From a virus, in IMG/VR virus record IMGVR_UViG_3300042472_000045, positions 1-22,191 of that record: a DNA stretch of 22,191 nucleotides. One strand, written 5' to 3'. The position numbers and the translations under genes were made by a program. Shown here one piece after another: positions 12,605 through 20,545 of this stretch (its first letter is position 1; each line of letters begins with the position of its first letter). A model generated the notes under the pieces. It did not search any database and was not told the DNA's origin. It was given only the letters and a program-made list of their open reading frames with translations.

Positions 12605-13075
12605 ATGACTCGCTTTACAACATTGTATCCTCAGTTTGTTGGATTTGACCAATTGTTTAATGAGCTCGAAAGACTCGTTGAAGGTCAAGCACCGACACGC
12701 AACACTTCTTTTCCACCACATAACGTAATCAAAGTAGATGACAGTCATTATGTCGTTGAACTGGCCGTTGCTGGTTTTGCCAAGGATGAAATCGACATTG
12801 AGTTGGACGATGGACTTCTTGTTGTCAAAGGTGAAAAGAAAGATAAGGACACCGAAGTAACATATATCCATCGTGGTATTGGTACTCGTTCGTTCACAAA
12901 ATCTTTAACAATTGCTGATACAGTTGAAGTCCGTGGTGCAGAATTCAAGGATGGAATTTTGCGAATTGGTTTGGAGAATGTAATTCCTGAACACAAGAAA
13001 CCACGTAAAATTGAAATCGGTAATGGATTAAAGTTACCTAAACCACAACTGCTTCAAGAAAAAGAAACAGTTTAA
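12605..13075 (+). CDS. hsp20: Small heat shock protein Hsp20 (IbpA-like)
   Basis: This 156-residue alpha-crystallin-type holdase chaperone binds unfolding proteins in the cytoplasm; Hsp20 genes are a regular feature of marine T4-like phages. The N-terminal arm (TTLYPQFVGFDQLFNELERLV) matches IbpA-type proteins. The alpha-crystallin domain runs from about 38 to 130, with YVVELAVAGFAKDEIDIELDDG, a GEKK segment, GIGTRSFTKSL and FKDGILRIGLEN. After the domain, KIEI supplies the I-x-I motif used for oligomerisation. A strong AGGAG precedes the ATG. The gene forms its own transcription unit: structured leader in front, UUCG terminator behind. It may protect phage proteins or the replisome during infection; that role is inferred. 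Confidence 0.95.
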   Translation: MTRFTTLYPQFVGFDQLFNELERLVEGQAPTRNTSFPPHNVIKVDDSHYVVELAVAGFAKDEIDIELDDGLLVVKGEKKDKDTEVTYIHRGIGTRSFTKSLTIADTVEVRGAEFKDGILRIGLENVIPEHKKPRKIEIGNGLKLPKPQLLQEKETV

Positions 13076-13078
13076 TTG

Positions 13079-13100
13079 ATGGAGCTTCGGCTCCATTTTA
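13079..13100 (+). terminator. UUCG-capped terminator after hsp20
   Basis: ATGGAGC (13079-13085) pairs with GCTCCAT (13090-13096) around a UUCG tetraloop, followed by TTTAAT. It is a compact intrinsic terminator of the T4 type. It also occupies the region where a Shine-Dalgarno for the next gene (ATG 13108) would be expected. Confidence 0.85.
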
Positions 13101-13107
13101 ATATATT

Positions 13108-13896
13108 ATGTCATTACTTGTTCTCAGTCATTTCCATAAAGATTTTCCAATTAACCTCAATTCGTCTTGGTTGATTCCATCCTTTGCGGGTGATAAACTA
13201 TCAATTAAGGCAGTTGATGCTACAGAAGAAATCAAAGACTTCCGACACTACTATGTTGGTGTAAGTGACGAACAATTTTATCGTGCAATGGGTGCTCAAG
13301 CAACTGAGTATATGATGTTAAAGTCTTCAACAAATCTTCCTGATTATGTTGGATGTTTAACCTATCGTAGATATCTTTTGCTGAACGACCAGATACCACA
13401 AGATAAAGTCAATATGCCTCCGACACAAGAGGTTGCTGACCAATTTGGTACAAAAGAAGAAAAAGATTTGATTGAAGAACTATTCAAGTCATATGATGTA
13501 ATCACCAATAAGAATGTTACCTTTAATTGTTCAATCGAGCAACAATACTTAATGTATGAACTGCCTGAACATTGGTTCCTATTCAAAGAGGCTATTACAA
13601 AATTATGTCCTGAATATGTAAATGATATGTCGTGGTTTACAGAGAACAACTCAATGCACGCTGAAACATCCTATATTATGAAACGTGAATGCTTTGTTAA
13701 GTATGCTACTGAGTTGTTCCAAATATTAAAGTATGTTTTCGATAATTGTAGTGAAGTTTATCCAGTACAAGATGGAAGATGTAGTGAAATATATCCTTGG
13801 AGATATCCTGGTTATTTGGGTGAAAGGTTTTTACCTTTCTTTGTTTATGCAAATAAATTGAAAGCGAAGCAATTTCCACTTGCTATTTTATTATGA
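13108..13896 (+). CDS. DUF4422 family glycosyltransferase-like protein
   Basis: This 262-residue protein fits the DUF4422 family, which groups with GT-A glycosyltransferases of cell-surface polysaccharide clusters. The main marker is DYVGCLTYRRYLLL (79-92), the counterpart of the family's Y-I-G-L-x-H-Y-R-R-Y-F motif. Further markers are SYDVITNKNVTF, a late SYIMKRECFVKYATELF and RYPGYLGERFLPFFVY near the C-terminus. Sugar donor and acceptor are unknown. It is the second glycosyltransferase-type gene in the window. No Shine-Dalgarno is visible before the ATG, because the hsp20 terminator lies there. The stop overlaps the dCMP deaminase start by ATGA, so the two are coupled despite unrelated functions. 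Confidence 0.75.
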   Translation: MSLLVLSHFHKDFPINLNSSWLIPSFAGDKLSIKAVDATEEIKDFRHYYVGVSDEQFYRAMGAQATEYMMLKSSTNLPDYVGCLTYRRYLLLNDQIPQDKVNMPPTQEVADQFGTKEEKDLIEELFKSYDVITNKNVTFNCSIEQQYLMYELPEHWFLFKEAITKLCPEYVNDMSWFTENNSMHAETSYIMKRECFVKYATELFQILKYVFDNCSEVYPVQDGRCSEIYPWRYPGYLGERFLPFFVYANKLKAKQFPLAILL

Positions 13897-14351
13897 AACA
13901 GAAATTTATAGATGCACACATGAAAGTGGCTGAAGTATATGCAGGATTATCTTCAGCAAAGAGACTTCAAGTTGGTGCAATTATTGTAAAAGATGACCGC
14001 ATCATTTCTATTGGCTACAATGGTATGCCAAGTGGATGGGATAACAACTGTGAATATGTTGCTGATGTTCATCCTAGTGATCCTAGATATGATTACAATA
14101 ATTTTAGCAAAGAACTTAAAACCAAACCAGAGGTACTACATGCCGAAACCAATGCAATCGCTAAATTGGCTAGGACTACTGAGAGTGGTTTAGGTGCTAC
14201 TATGTTTGTAACTCATGCGCCTTGTATTGATTGTGCCAAGTTGGTTTTCCAAAGTGGTATCAATAGTGTTTATTATCGGAATAGTTATCGTGATGATGAC
14301 GGAATTGAATTTTTAAAGAAGTGTAACGTAGAGGTAATTAAATATGACTAG
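13893..14351 (+). CDS. cd: dCMP deaminase
   Basis: This enzyme converts dCMP to dUMP, supplying the precursor for dTMP synthesis in an AT-rich phage. The zinc-site motifs are complete: HAETNAI (H83, E85) and APCIDCAK (C111, C114). The N-terminal AKRLQVGAIIVKDDRIISIGYNGMPSGWDNNCEY is the standard dCMP deaminase pattern, with the GYNG-P segment near the substrate pocket. At 152 residues it is shorter than T4 Cd (193), but within the range of bacterial and phage enzymes. It overlaps the DUF4422 gene upstream and the MazG-like gene downstream by 8 bases, which places it in a small nucleotide-metabolism operon. Confidence 0.95.
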   Translation: MKQKFIDAHMKVAEVYAGLSSAKRLQVGAIIVKDDRIISIGYNGMPSGWDNNCEYVADVHPSDPRYDYNNFSKELKTKPEVLHAETNAIAKLARTTESGLGATMFVTHAPCIDCAKLVFQSGINSVYYRNSYRDDDGIEFLKKCNVEVIKYD

Positions 14352-14709
14352 TGTTTTTAAAGATGTTGAAACGTTTATGACGGCTGCAGGCCAAACTACA
14401 GATACGGATAATGGTGAACAAGCATTGTTGTACCGAAGGCTAATCAATGAAGAATACCACGAATTCATTGATGCTGTTAGTAAGAATGATGATGTTGAAA
14501 CCATCGATGCCTGTTTTGATACTATGTGGGTAATCATTGGGTATATGAAGTCTCGTGGTTGGGACACAAAGGGTGTTTGGGATGAAGGTTCCCTTAGTAA
14601 CCTAAAGAAGATTGATAGCAAAACTAAAACGGTAATCAAACGTGAAGACGGCAAAGTTCTTAAACCTGAAGGTTGGAAGAAGCCAGATTTCACCAAGTTT
14701 GCCAAGTAA
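14344..14709 (+). CDS. MazG-like nucleotide pyrophosphohydrolase
   Basis: This 121-residue all-alpha NTP pyrophosphatase-type protein carries the metal-binding pattern of the MazG/HisE superfamily: E37-x-x-E40 (NEEYHEF), an 11-residue gap, then E52-x-x-D55 (VETIDACFD), with D59 following. The rest (TMWVIIGYMKSRGWD and a basic C-terminal tail) fits small phage members. It could hydrolyse dCTP or another dNTP to monophosphate, which would feed the dCMP deaminase encoded just upstream with an 8-base overlap; that pairing is inference. AGAGGT upstream of the ATG serves as Shine-Dalgarno inside the deaminase gene. Substrate cannot be read from the sequence. Confidence 0.82.
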   Translation: MTSVFKDVETFMTAAGQTTDTDNGEQALLYRRLINEEYHEFIDAVSKNDDVETIDACFDTMWVIIGYMKSRGWDTKGVWDEGSLSNLKKIDSKTKTVIKREDGKVLKPEGWKKPDFTKFAK

Positions 14710-14713
14710 AAGC

Positions 14714-14742
14714 TTGCAATTTATTAAGAAGTCTGTTATAAT
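14714..14742 (+). promoter_or_regulatory. Sigma70-type promoter P5
   Basis: TTGCAA (14714-14719, 4 of 6) and a perfect TATAAT (14737-14742) are separated by 17 bases, predicting a start near 14749. It would drive the small-protein, Sm-like and polymerase genes. The AGAGGT Shine-Dalgarno before 14773 fits a short leader. Confidence 0.72.
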
Positions 14743-14772
14743 ACATTATCGTATATTTTTTAAGAGGTAAAT

Positions 14773-14991
14773 ATGAATTTACGTGAAGTGGCCAAAAGGT
14801 TGGTCAATGAGTACAAAATGCCTCATGCGGACAGATATGAACTGTTCTTGCGTGAGTTTGATAACAAGGTCGAGGTTGTTGGTTGGATGCAAGACCCAAC
14901 CATTGATGCTCACAAGTTTAACGGCCGTGAGATGCTTATCCCAAAACGTTGGGTTACCATTGGTGTAGTTGATGCGGAGGTTCGTGTATGA
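14773..14991 (+). CDS. Small protein of unknown function
   Basis: This 72-residue protein was not recognised. The sequence has an amphipathic helix (REVAKRLVNEY), a charged middle (RYELFLREFDNKVEVVGWM) and a strand-rich end (KRWVTIGVVDAEVRV). The AGGT Shine-Dalgarno and promoter P5 directly upstream support it as a genuine first gene of the polymerase transcription unit. The stop overlaps the start of the Sm-like gene by ATGA. Being between nucleotide-metabolism genes and the polymerase, it may be an accessory replication factor, but nothing in the sequence shows this. Confidence 0.7.
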   Translation: MNLREVAKRLVNEYKMPHADRYELFLREFDNKVEVVGWMQDPTIDAHKFNGREMLIPKRWVTIGVVDAEVRV

Positions 14992-15284
14992 ATCTCCAAT
15001 TAATTACTTTCAAAACAAACCACACCCTTTTGGCTGAGGTTGTGGAAGAATCAGGTTATATTCTGGTAAAGAAACCTGTTCAATGCATCATGCAACCAAC
15101 TAAAGATGGCCCTATGATGGCATTCTCTCCTTTTATCCAATTCTGTGAAGAATTTGAAACTGGTATCAGAATCAATAATGAGGACATTCTTTGTACCACA
15201 ACTCCTTTACGGGAATTGATGAATCAGTATAGTGAAATGTTTGGGTCTGGCATTCAAATTGCCACATCTATTCCAAAATTCTGA
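14988..15284 (+). CDS. Sm-like phage protein
   Basis: This 98-residue protein has an N-terminal half (FKTNHTLLAEVVEESGYILVKKPVQCIMQP) with the strand-turn-strand pattern of an Sm fold: a T-x-L-L-A-E-V strand, a bend at E-E-S-G, then I-L-V-K-K-P-V. The second half (MMAFSPFIQFCEEFETGIRINNEDIL) reads like the Sm2 region. A marine metagenomic protein of likely cyanophage origin with this type of sequence was shown to have an Sm-like ring structure; I recall this work but cannot check the match. Sm rings often bind RNA, so an RNA-chaperone or clamp-like role is possible. A strong GGAGG is present before the start. The gene is upstream of gp43, as in other marine T4-like phages. Confidence 0.72.
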   Translation: MNLQLITFKTNHTLLAEVVEESGYILVKKPVQCIMQPTKDGPMMAFSPFIQFCEEFETGIRINNEDILCTTTPLRELMNQYSEMFGSGIQIATSIPKF

Positions 15285-15290
15285 TATAAT
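15282..15290 (+). promoter_or_regulatory. Extended -10 element at the polymerase start
   Basis: TGATATAAT is an exact extended -10 (TG-N-TATAAT, hexamer 15285-15290). The nearest -35-like word, TTGCCA, is 20 bases away, which is too far. A start 7 bases downstream would coincide with the gp43 ATG at 15297 and so produce a leaderless mRNA. The TGA of this element is also the stop codon of the preceding gene. Confidence 0.4.
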
Positions 15291-15296
15291 GTATGA

Positions 15297-17837
15297 ATGA
15301 CTAATCAATATTACACTAACGTTGTCGGTGTTGGCAACAATATTTTCTATCGTGGTGTAAAAGACGGCCGGCGTGTTAAGTATAAAATTGCTTACACGCC
15401 GACTTTGTTTTTACGCTCTAATAAAACCACTAACTTCAAAACACTTGAAGGTGAATATCTTGAGCCTATGAAGTTCGAAGGTATGCGTGAGGCTCGTGAT
15501 TTCGTTAAACGTTATGATGGTGTTCAAGGCTTTGATGTATTTGGTAATGCCAACTTTCAATATGCTTTCATTGCTGACCAACACAAAGGTATGATTGATT
15601 GGGACATTAACCATGTTTCAATTGCAGTTATCGATATTGAAGTTGGTTCTGAAAATGGTTTCCCTGACCCATATCAAGCAAATGAACCTATCACAGCTAT
15701 TTGTGTCAAGTATTTGAATGGTGTTGCAACTGTATTTGGTTGTGGTGAGTTTAGAAATGACCGTGAAGATGTTATCTACACCAAGTGTGATGATGAATAT
15801 GACCTGTGTAAAAAGTTTTTGGCCTTTTGGTCAGAAAATTGTCCAGATGTAATTTCTGGTTGGAATGTTAAGTTCTTTGATATTCCATATCTTGTGAATC
15901 GTATCACTAAAATTCTCGGTGATGACGATGTTAAGAAACTATCACCATGGAATTATATCAATAGTCGTAAGGCTGTTGTGAACAATCGTGAGCTAATTGC
16001 ATATGAATTCACAGGTGTTTCCACATTAGATTATATTGAATTGTACAGATGGTATGCGCCAGGTGGTAAATCACAAGAGTCATATCGTTTGGATAATATT
16101 TCACAAGTTGAATTGGGTGAAGGTAAGATTTCATATGATGAGTTCGATAACTTGCATCAGTTGTATCGTTTAGATTACCAAAAGTTTATTGAGTACAACA
16201 TCAAAGACGTAGAGTTGATTTTCAAACTAGAGAACAAGTTGAAGTTGATTGAGTTGGGCTTGACTCTTGCTTATGATACCAAAACAAACTACGAAGATAT
16301 CTTTGCACAAACTCGTATGTGGGATTCTTTGATTTACAATTACTTGTTGGACAAAAAGATTATTGTTCCTCCTAAAGTTGTAAAGAGTAAGACTGCGGCC
16401 TTTGAAGGTGCCTATGTTAAAGACCCACAAGTCGGTATGCATAACTATGTGGCATCATTTGACTTGAACAGTTTGTATCCTCACCTGATGATGCAATATA
16501 ACATTTCACCTGAAACATTGGTTGAGCCACATGATTATACTCCTGAGATGAGACAAATCATTTCTTCTGGTGTAAGCGTTGATAAATTGTTGCTTAAAGA
16601 AGTTAATCTATCAAATATGAGTGGTGTAACTATTACTCCAAATGGTCAATTCTTCTCAACAACTAAAAAAGGTTTCTTACCTCAGATGCTAGAAGAAATG
16701 TATGTGGATCGTTCAAAGTTTAAGAAAATGATGATTCAAGCTAAGAAAGATTATGAAGTTGAGACTGATCCTAATAAAAAGTATGAACTGAAAAACAAGA
16801 TTGCTCGTTATGATAACCTGCAATTGGCCAAGAAAGTCTCTCTCAATAGTGCTTACGGTGCTCTAGGTTCCCAGTATTTCAGATTCTATGACCTTAGAAT
16901 GGCCTTGGGTGTTACTACTGCTGGTCAATTTTCTATTCGTTGGATCGAAGCTAAAATTAACCAGTACATGAACAAGTTGCTAGATAGTGATAAAGACTAT
17001 GTGATTGCTTCTGATACTGATTCGATTTACCTCCGTCTTGGTGAATTGGTTGAAAAAGTTTATGGTAAGAAAAGTGGTGTGCCTGAACAAAAGATTATTG
17101 AATTCATGGACAAAGTTTGTGAAGAAAAACTTCAACCACACATAGATAAATCTTATACAGAGTTGGCTGATTATGTTCATGCCTATGCTCAGAAGATGCA
17201 GATGAAACGTGAAGGTTTGGCTAACAAAGGTATTTGGACTGCCAAGAAACGTTACATTCTAAATGTGTTTAATAATGAAGGTGTGCAGTACAAAGAACCT
17301 AAGATGAAAGTCATGGGCCTTGAGATGATTAAGTCATCTACACCTGCTGCCATCCGTGAGAAGATGAGAAAATCAATTGACATTATGATTAACGGCACCG
17401 AATCCGATATTCATAAATTCATTGAAGATTTCAGAAATGAATTTAAGCAGTTGCCGGCTGAAGATATTTCTTTCCCCCGTGGTCTGAATGGTCTGAAAGA
17501 ATACTCTGACAATGTGACTCTATATAAGAAGGGTACACCAATCCATGTGAAGGGTGCTATTCTTTATAACACCAAACTGAAAGCAATGAAACTTGATAAA
17601 AAGTATGCATTGATTCAAGAAGGTGAGAAGATTAAATTCACATATTTGAAACAACCAAATCCCATGAAAGATACGGTTATTTCATACCCAAATAGATTGC
17701 CAGTGGAGTTTGGCTTGCAAGAGTTTATTGATTATGATATGCAATTCAATAAGGCATTCCTTGAACCAATTAAAGTAATTTTAGATTGCATGAATTGGAC
17801 AACAGAACAACAGAATTCCTTAGAGAGTTTTTTTTAA
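15297..17837 (+). CDS. 43: DNA polymerase gp43 (family B)
   Basis: This is the replicative polymerase of the T4 type, with 3'-5' proofreading. At 846 residues it is slightly shorter than T4 gp43 (898). Exonuclease motifs are complete: Exo I VIDIEVG (D113, E115), Exo II GWNVKFFDIPYL (D195) and Exo III NIKDVELI (D304). Polymerase motif A is SFDLNSLYP (D389), motif B KKVSLNSAYGALG (K512-G521 core) and motif C ASDTDSIYL (D573, D575). The thumb and C-terminus follow, and the protein ends QNSLESFF (839-846), an exact match to the PIP-box pattern Q-x-x-L-x-x-F-F that binds the clamp. No Shine-Dalgarno precedes the ATG; an extended -10 lies directly upstream. UvsX follows after 12 bases with a good GAGG. 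It should be fully functional. Confidence 0.98.
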   Translation: MTNQYYTNVVGVGNNIFYRGVKDGRRVKYKIAYTPTLFLRSNKTTNFKTLEGEYLEPMKFEGMREARDFVKRYDGVQGFDVFGNANFQYAFIADQHKGMIDWDINHVSIAVIDIEVGSENGFPDPYQANEPITAICVKYLNGVATVFGCGEFRNDREDVIYTKCDDEYDLCKKFLAFWSENCPDVISGWNVKFFDIPYLVNRITKILGDDDVKKLSPWNYINSRKAVVNNRELIAYEFTGVSTLDYIELYRWYAPGGKSQESYRLDNISQVELGEGKISYDEFDNLHQLYRLDYQKFIEYNIKDVELIFKLENKLKLIELGLTLAYDTKTNYEDIFAQTRMWDSLIYNYLLDKKIIVPPKVVKSKTAAFEGAYVKDPQVGMHNYVASFDLNSLYPHLMMQYNISPETLVEPHDYTPEMRQIISSGVSVDKLLLKEVNLSNMSGVTITPNGQFFSTTKKGFLPQMLEEMYVDRSKFKKMMIQAKKDYEVETDPNKKYELKNKIARYDNLQLAKKVSLNSAYGALGSQYFRFYDLRMALGVTTAGQFSIRWIEAKINQYMNKLLDSDKDYVIASDTDSIYLRLGELVEKVYGKKSGVPEQKIIEFMDKVCEEKLQPHIDKSYTELADYVHAYAQKMQMKREGLANKGIWTAKKRYILNVFNNEGVQYKEPKMKVMGLEMIKSSTPAAIREKMRKSIDIMINGTESDIHKFIEDFRNEFKQLPAEDISFPRGLNGLKEYSDNVTLYKKGTPIHVKGAILYNTKLKAMKLDKKYALIQEGEKIKFTYLKQPNPMKDTVISYPNRLPVEFGLQEFIDYDMQFNKAFLEPIKVILDCMNWTTEQQNSLESFF

Positions 17838-17849
17838 AAAGAGGTTAAA

Positions 17850-18905
17850 ATGAGTTTACTTGAGAAATTGAAAAAGAATTCGACAATTAAAGATAGTGCA
17901 ATTCTATCTAAGTCTAAATTCTTCACAGAAAAAGATATGATTCCGACTGCCGTGCCAATGATTAACGTTGCACTATCTGGTCGGTTAGATGGCGGTATTA
18001 CACCAGGCCTTACAATGTGGGCAGGTCCATCTAAACACTTCAAGACAGCGTTTAGTTTGTTGATGGCTAAATCTTACATGGACAAATATCCAGAAGCAAT
18101 TCTATTGTTCTATGATTCAGAGTTTGGTACACCAGTTAAATACTTTGAAACATTTGGTATTGATATGGATCGTGTGTTGCATACACCATTGACCAATATT
18201 GAACAGTTGAAGTTTGATATTATGCAACAGTTTGAAAACATTGAACGTGGTGATAAACTTATGGTTATCCTCGATTCAATTGGCAATTTGGCTTCGAAGA
18301 AAGAAGTTGAAGATGCTCTTGAAGGCAAATCAGTTGCAGATATGTCTAGAGCAAAACAAGTTAAGAGTTTGTTCCGTATGGTAACACCACACTTAACCAT
18401 TAAAGATATTCCTATGGTTGTTGTGAATCACACATACAAAGAAATTGGAATGTTCCCTAAAGATATTGTTGGTGGTGGTACAGGTTCATATTACTCAGCT
18501 GACAACATTTATATTCTCGGTCGTCAACAAGACAAAGAAGGTACTGAAATTGTTGGTTATCATTTTATTATCAATGTCGAAAAATCACGTTATGTTAAAG
18601 AAAAATCTAAAATTCCTATCTCTGTATCTTTTGACGGTGGCATCAGCCGTTACTCTGGTCTGCTTGACCTTGCTATTGAATCCGGACATGTGGTTAAACC
18701 TGCCAATGGTTGGTATGCAAAAGTAGACCAAGCAACTGGTGAAGTTGGTGACAAGAAACGAATTGCTGACACAACGTCAGCTGAATTCATGGAACCAATT
18801 TTAAAAGATCCGAAATTTAAACAATTCATTAAACACAAATATGAAATCGCTTATGGCAGCATTATGGGAGAAACTCCCGTGGTCGAAGAAACCGAAGAAA
18901 GTTGA
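17850..18905 (+). CDS. uvsX: UvsX recombinase (RecA-like)
   Basis: This is the T4-type strand-exchange protein, forming filaments on single-stranded DNA in recombination-dependent replication and repair. At 351 residues it is a little shorter than T4 UvsX (about 390). Walker A GPSKHFKT is at 59-66, the characteristic UvsX variant rather than the bacterial RecA form. Walker B MVILD is at 138-142, followed by SIGNLA. A DNA-binding loop region lies around DMSRAKQVKSLFRM, and VVVNHTYKEIG resembles the segment after loop 2. The C-terminus is acidic (VVEETEES), as is usual for regulating DNA access. It is preceded by GAGG and overlapped at its end by a small gene. The UvsY mediator is not in the window. 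Confidence 0.96.
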   Translation: MSLLEKLKKNSTIKDSAILSKSKFFTEKDMIPTAVPMINVALSGRLDGGITPGLTMWAGPSKHFKTAFSLLMAKSYMDKYPEAILLFYDSEFGTPVKYFETFGIDMDRVLHTPLTNIEQLKFDIMQQFENIERGDKLMVILDSIGNLASKKEVEDALEGKSVADMSRAKQVKSLFRMVTPHLTIKDIPMVVVNHTYKEIGMFPKDIVGGGTGSYYSADNIYILGRQQDKEGTEIVGYHFIINVEKSRYVKEKSKIPISVSFDGGISRYSGLLDLAIESGHVVKPANGWYAKVDQATGEVGDKKRIADTTSAEFMEPILKDPKFKQFIKHKYEIAYGSIMGETPVVEETEES

Positions 18906-19191
18906 GTATCGGTTCCAACAAAGTGAGTCTGATGACTCAACTTTGGTAGAAATCACATCGGGTGAATACACCGGTGTGGTTTACTCTTATGGTATGGTTA
19001 AATTGAAGCCCGAATCGGTGATACCGATACTTCAGTTTAACTATAACATTTATCATTCAGGTCAACATGACAAGCAGGCCTTGCAAAATAATGATAATTT
19101 TGTTACAATCATAGGTGACATACTTACAGAAATTATTATACAAAATGAATCGACTAGAACAAACGATACTGAAGAATCTGATATACAATGA
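18841..19191 (+). CDS. Small protein of unknown function overlapping uvsX and gp41
   Basis: This 116-residue protein was not recognised. Its frame overlaps the end of uvsX by 65 bases if it starts at 18841, or by 53 bases if it starts at the in-frame ATG at 18853; neither has a clear Shine-Dalgarno. The distinctive part lies outside the overlap: DSTLVEITSGEYTGVVYSYGMVKLKPESVIPILQF, a strand-rich, SH3- or barrel-like pattern, then a polar linker and a helical end (VTIIGDILTEIIIQN). The acceptable composition beyond uvsX and conserved-looking strands argue for a true gene. Its last 47 bases overlap the start of the helicase gene at 19145. The double overlap suggests translational coupling in the uvsX-gp41 unit. 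Confidence 0.65.
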   Translation: MKSLMAALWEKLPWSKKPKKVEYRFQQSESDDSTLVEITSGEYTGVVYSYGMVKLKPESVIPILQFNYNIYHSGQHDKQALQNNDNFVTIIGDILTEIIIQNESTRTNDTEESDIQ

Positions 19192-20545
19192 GGACTTTAC
19201 CCGTAAAGTTTTGCCATTCATCAAGTCGGATTACTTTGCCGACAATACAGAGAAGGTAGTATTCAAAGAAATCTTTGAGTTTGTAAACAAATACAAAAAT
19301 CTACCGACTCATGAATCTCTCATCATTAATTTCACCGAGAGTAAAAAACTAACTGAACCTGAAGTAAGACAATCAATTGAACTTCTTAAAGAATTACATT
19401 CAAGTAAAGAAGAAAAGGTTGAGAGTAAATGGTTAATTGAGCAAACTGAGAAGTTCTGCCAAGATAAAGCCATCTACAATGCCATCATGGAATCAGTATC
19501 AATCCTTGATGACAAACACGGAGATAAACCTAAGGGTGAGATTCCAAAACTACTGAGTGATGCTCTTGGTGTTTCTTTTGACCAACACATTGGCCATGAT
19601 TACATGGCAGATTATGATTCTCGTTTTGATTTCTATCACAAGGTAGAATCTCGTATCAAGTTTGACCTTGATATCTTCAATAAGATTACAAAAGGCGGAC
19701 TGCCGACCAAGACCTTGAACATTGCACTTGCAGGTACTGGTGTTGGTAAATCATTGTTCATGTGTCACGTTGCCGCTGGTTGCTTGAATCAAGGTCATAA
19801 TGTTTTGTACATTACAATGGAAATGGCCGAAGAACGTATTGCAGAACGTATCGATGCTAATTTGCTAAATATTGATTTGAATGAACTTCACACAATCAGT
19901 AAAGAAGACTATGAACGTAAATTCAAGGTGTTACAAAACAAGGCTCATGGTAAATTGATTATCAAAGAATATCCAACTGCTAGTGCTTCATCACTACATT
20001 TCAGAGCATTGTTAAGTGAATTGCATCTGAAGAAGAACTTTGTTCCACATATTATCTTTATTGATTATTTGAACATTTGTGCATCTTCACGTATCAAGGC
20101 AGGTGGTTCTGTTAACTCTTATACTTACATCAAGTCTATCGCTGAAGAACTGCGTGGTTTGGCTGTTGAACACAATGTGCCAATTGTTTCTGCAACACAA
20201 ACAACTCGTAGTGGTTTCAGCAATTCGGATCCAGGCCTTGAAGATACTTCAGAATCATTTGGTTTGCCTGCAACTGCCGACTTTATGTTTGCATTGGTGA
20301 CTAATGAAGAATTGCAACAATTAAACCAAATCTTGGTGAAACAATTGAAGAATCGATACTCTGACCCTAACAACTTCAAACGATTCGTTGTTGGTGTTGA
20401 TAGAGCAAAGATGCGGCTGTATGATGCAGAAGATTCAGCACAGGCAGATATTGTTGATGCAGGTCAAGTTGAAGATAAACCTTTGAATACATTTGGAAAC
20501 CGTGAGAAGAAATTCAGTAAGAATTTTGGTGGACTTAAAGTATGA
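19145..20545 (+). CDS. 41: Replicative DNA helicase gp41 (DnaB family)
   Basis: This hexameric 5'-3' helicase works at the T4-type fork and with the primase. I place the start at 19145 (466 residues; T4 gp41 has 475) because MNRLEQTILKNLIYNEDFTRKVLPFI aligns in pattern with the T4 N-terminus, while the alternative ATG at 19115 lies deeper in the overlapping gene. Walker A is AGTGVGKS (196-203); Walker B HIIFIDYLNI with D307 (302-311); the H4-type segment VSATQTTRSGF and a late arginine-rich RVGVDRAK-like strand complete the RecA fold. The N-terminal helical domain spans about 1-150. No Shine-Dalgarno is evident, so initiation probably depends on coupling with the preceding gene. The stop overlaps the next start by ATGA. 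Confidence 0.95.
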   Translation: MNRLEQTILKNLIYNEDFTRKVLPFIKSDYFADNTEKVVFKEIFEFVNKYKNLPTHESLIINFTESKKLTEPEVRQSIELLKELHSSKEEKVESKWLIEQTEKFCQDKAIYNAIMESVSILDDKHGDKPKGEIPKLLSDALGVSFDQHIGHDYMADYDSRFDFYHKVESRIKFDLDIFNKITKGGLPTKTLNIALAGTGVGKSLFMCHVAAGCLNQGHNVLYITMEMAEERIAERIDANLLNIDLNELHTISKEDYERKFKVLQNKAHGKLIIKEYPTASASSLHFRALLSELHLKKNFVPHIIFIDYLNICASSRIKAGGSVNSYTYIKSIAEELRGLAVEHNVPIVSATQTTRSGFSNSDPGLEDTSESFGLPATADFMFALVTNEELQQLNQILVKQLKNRYSDPNNFKRFVVGVDRAKMRLYDAEDSAQADIVDAGQVEDKPLNTFGNREKKFSKNFGGLKV

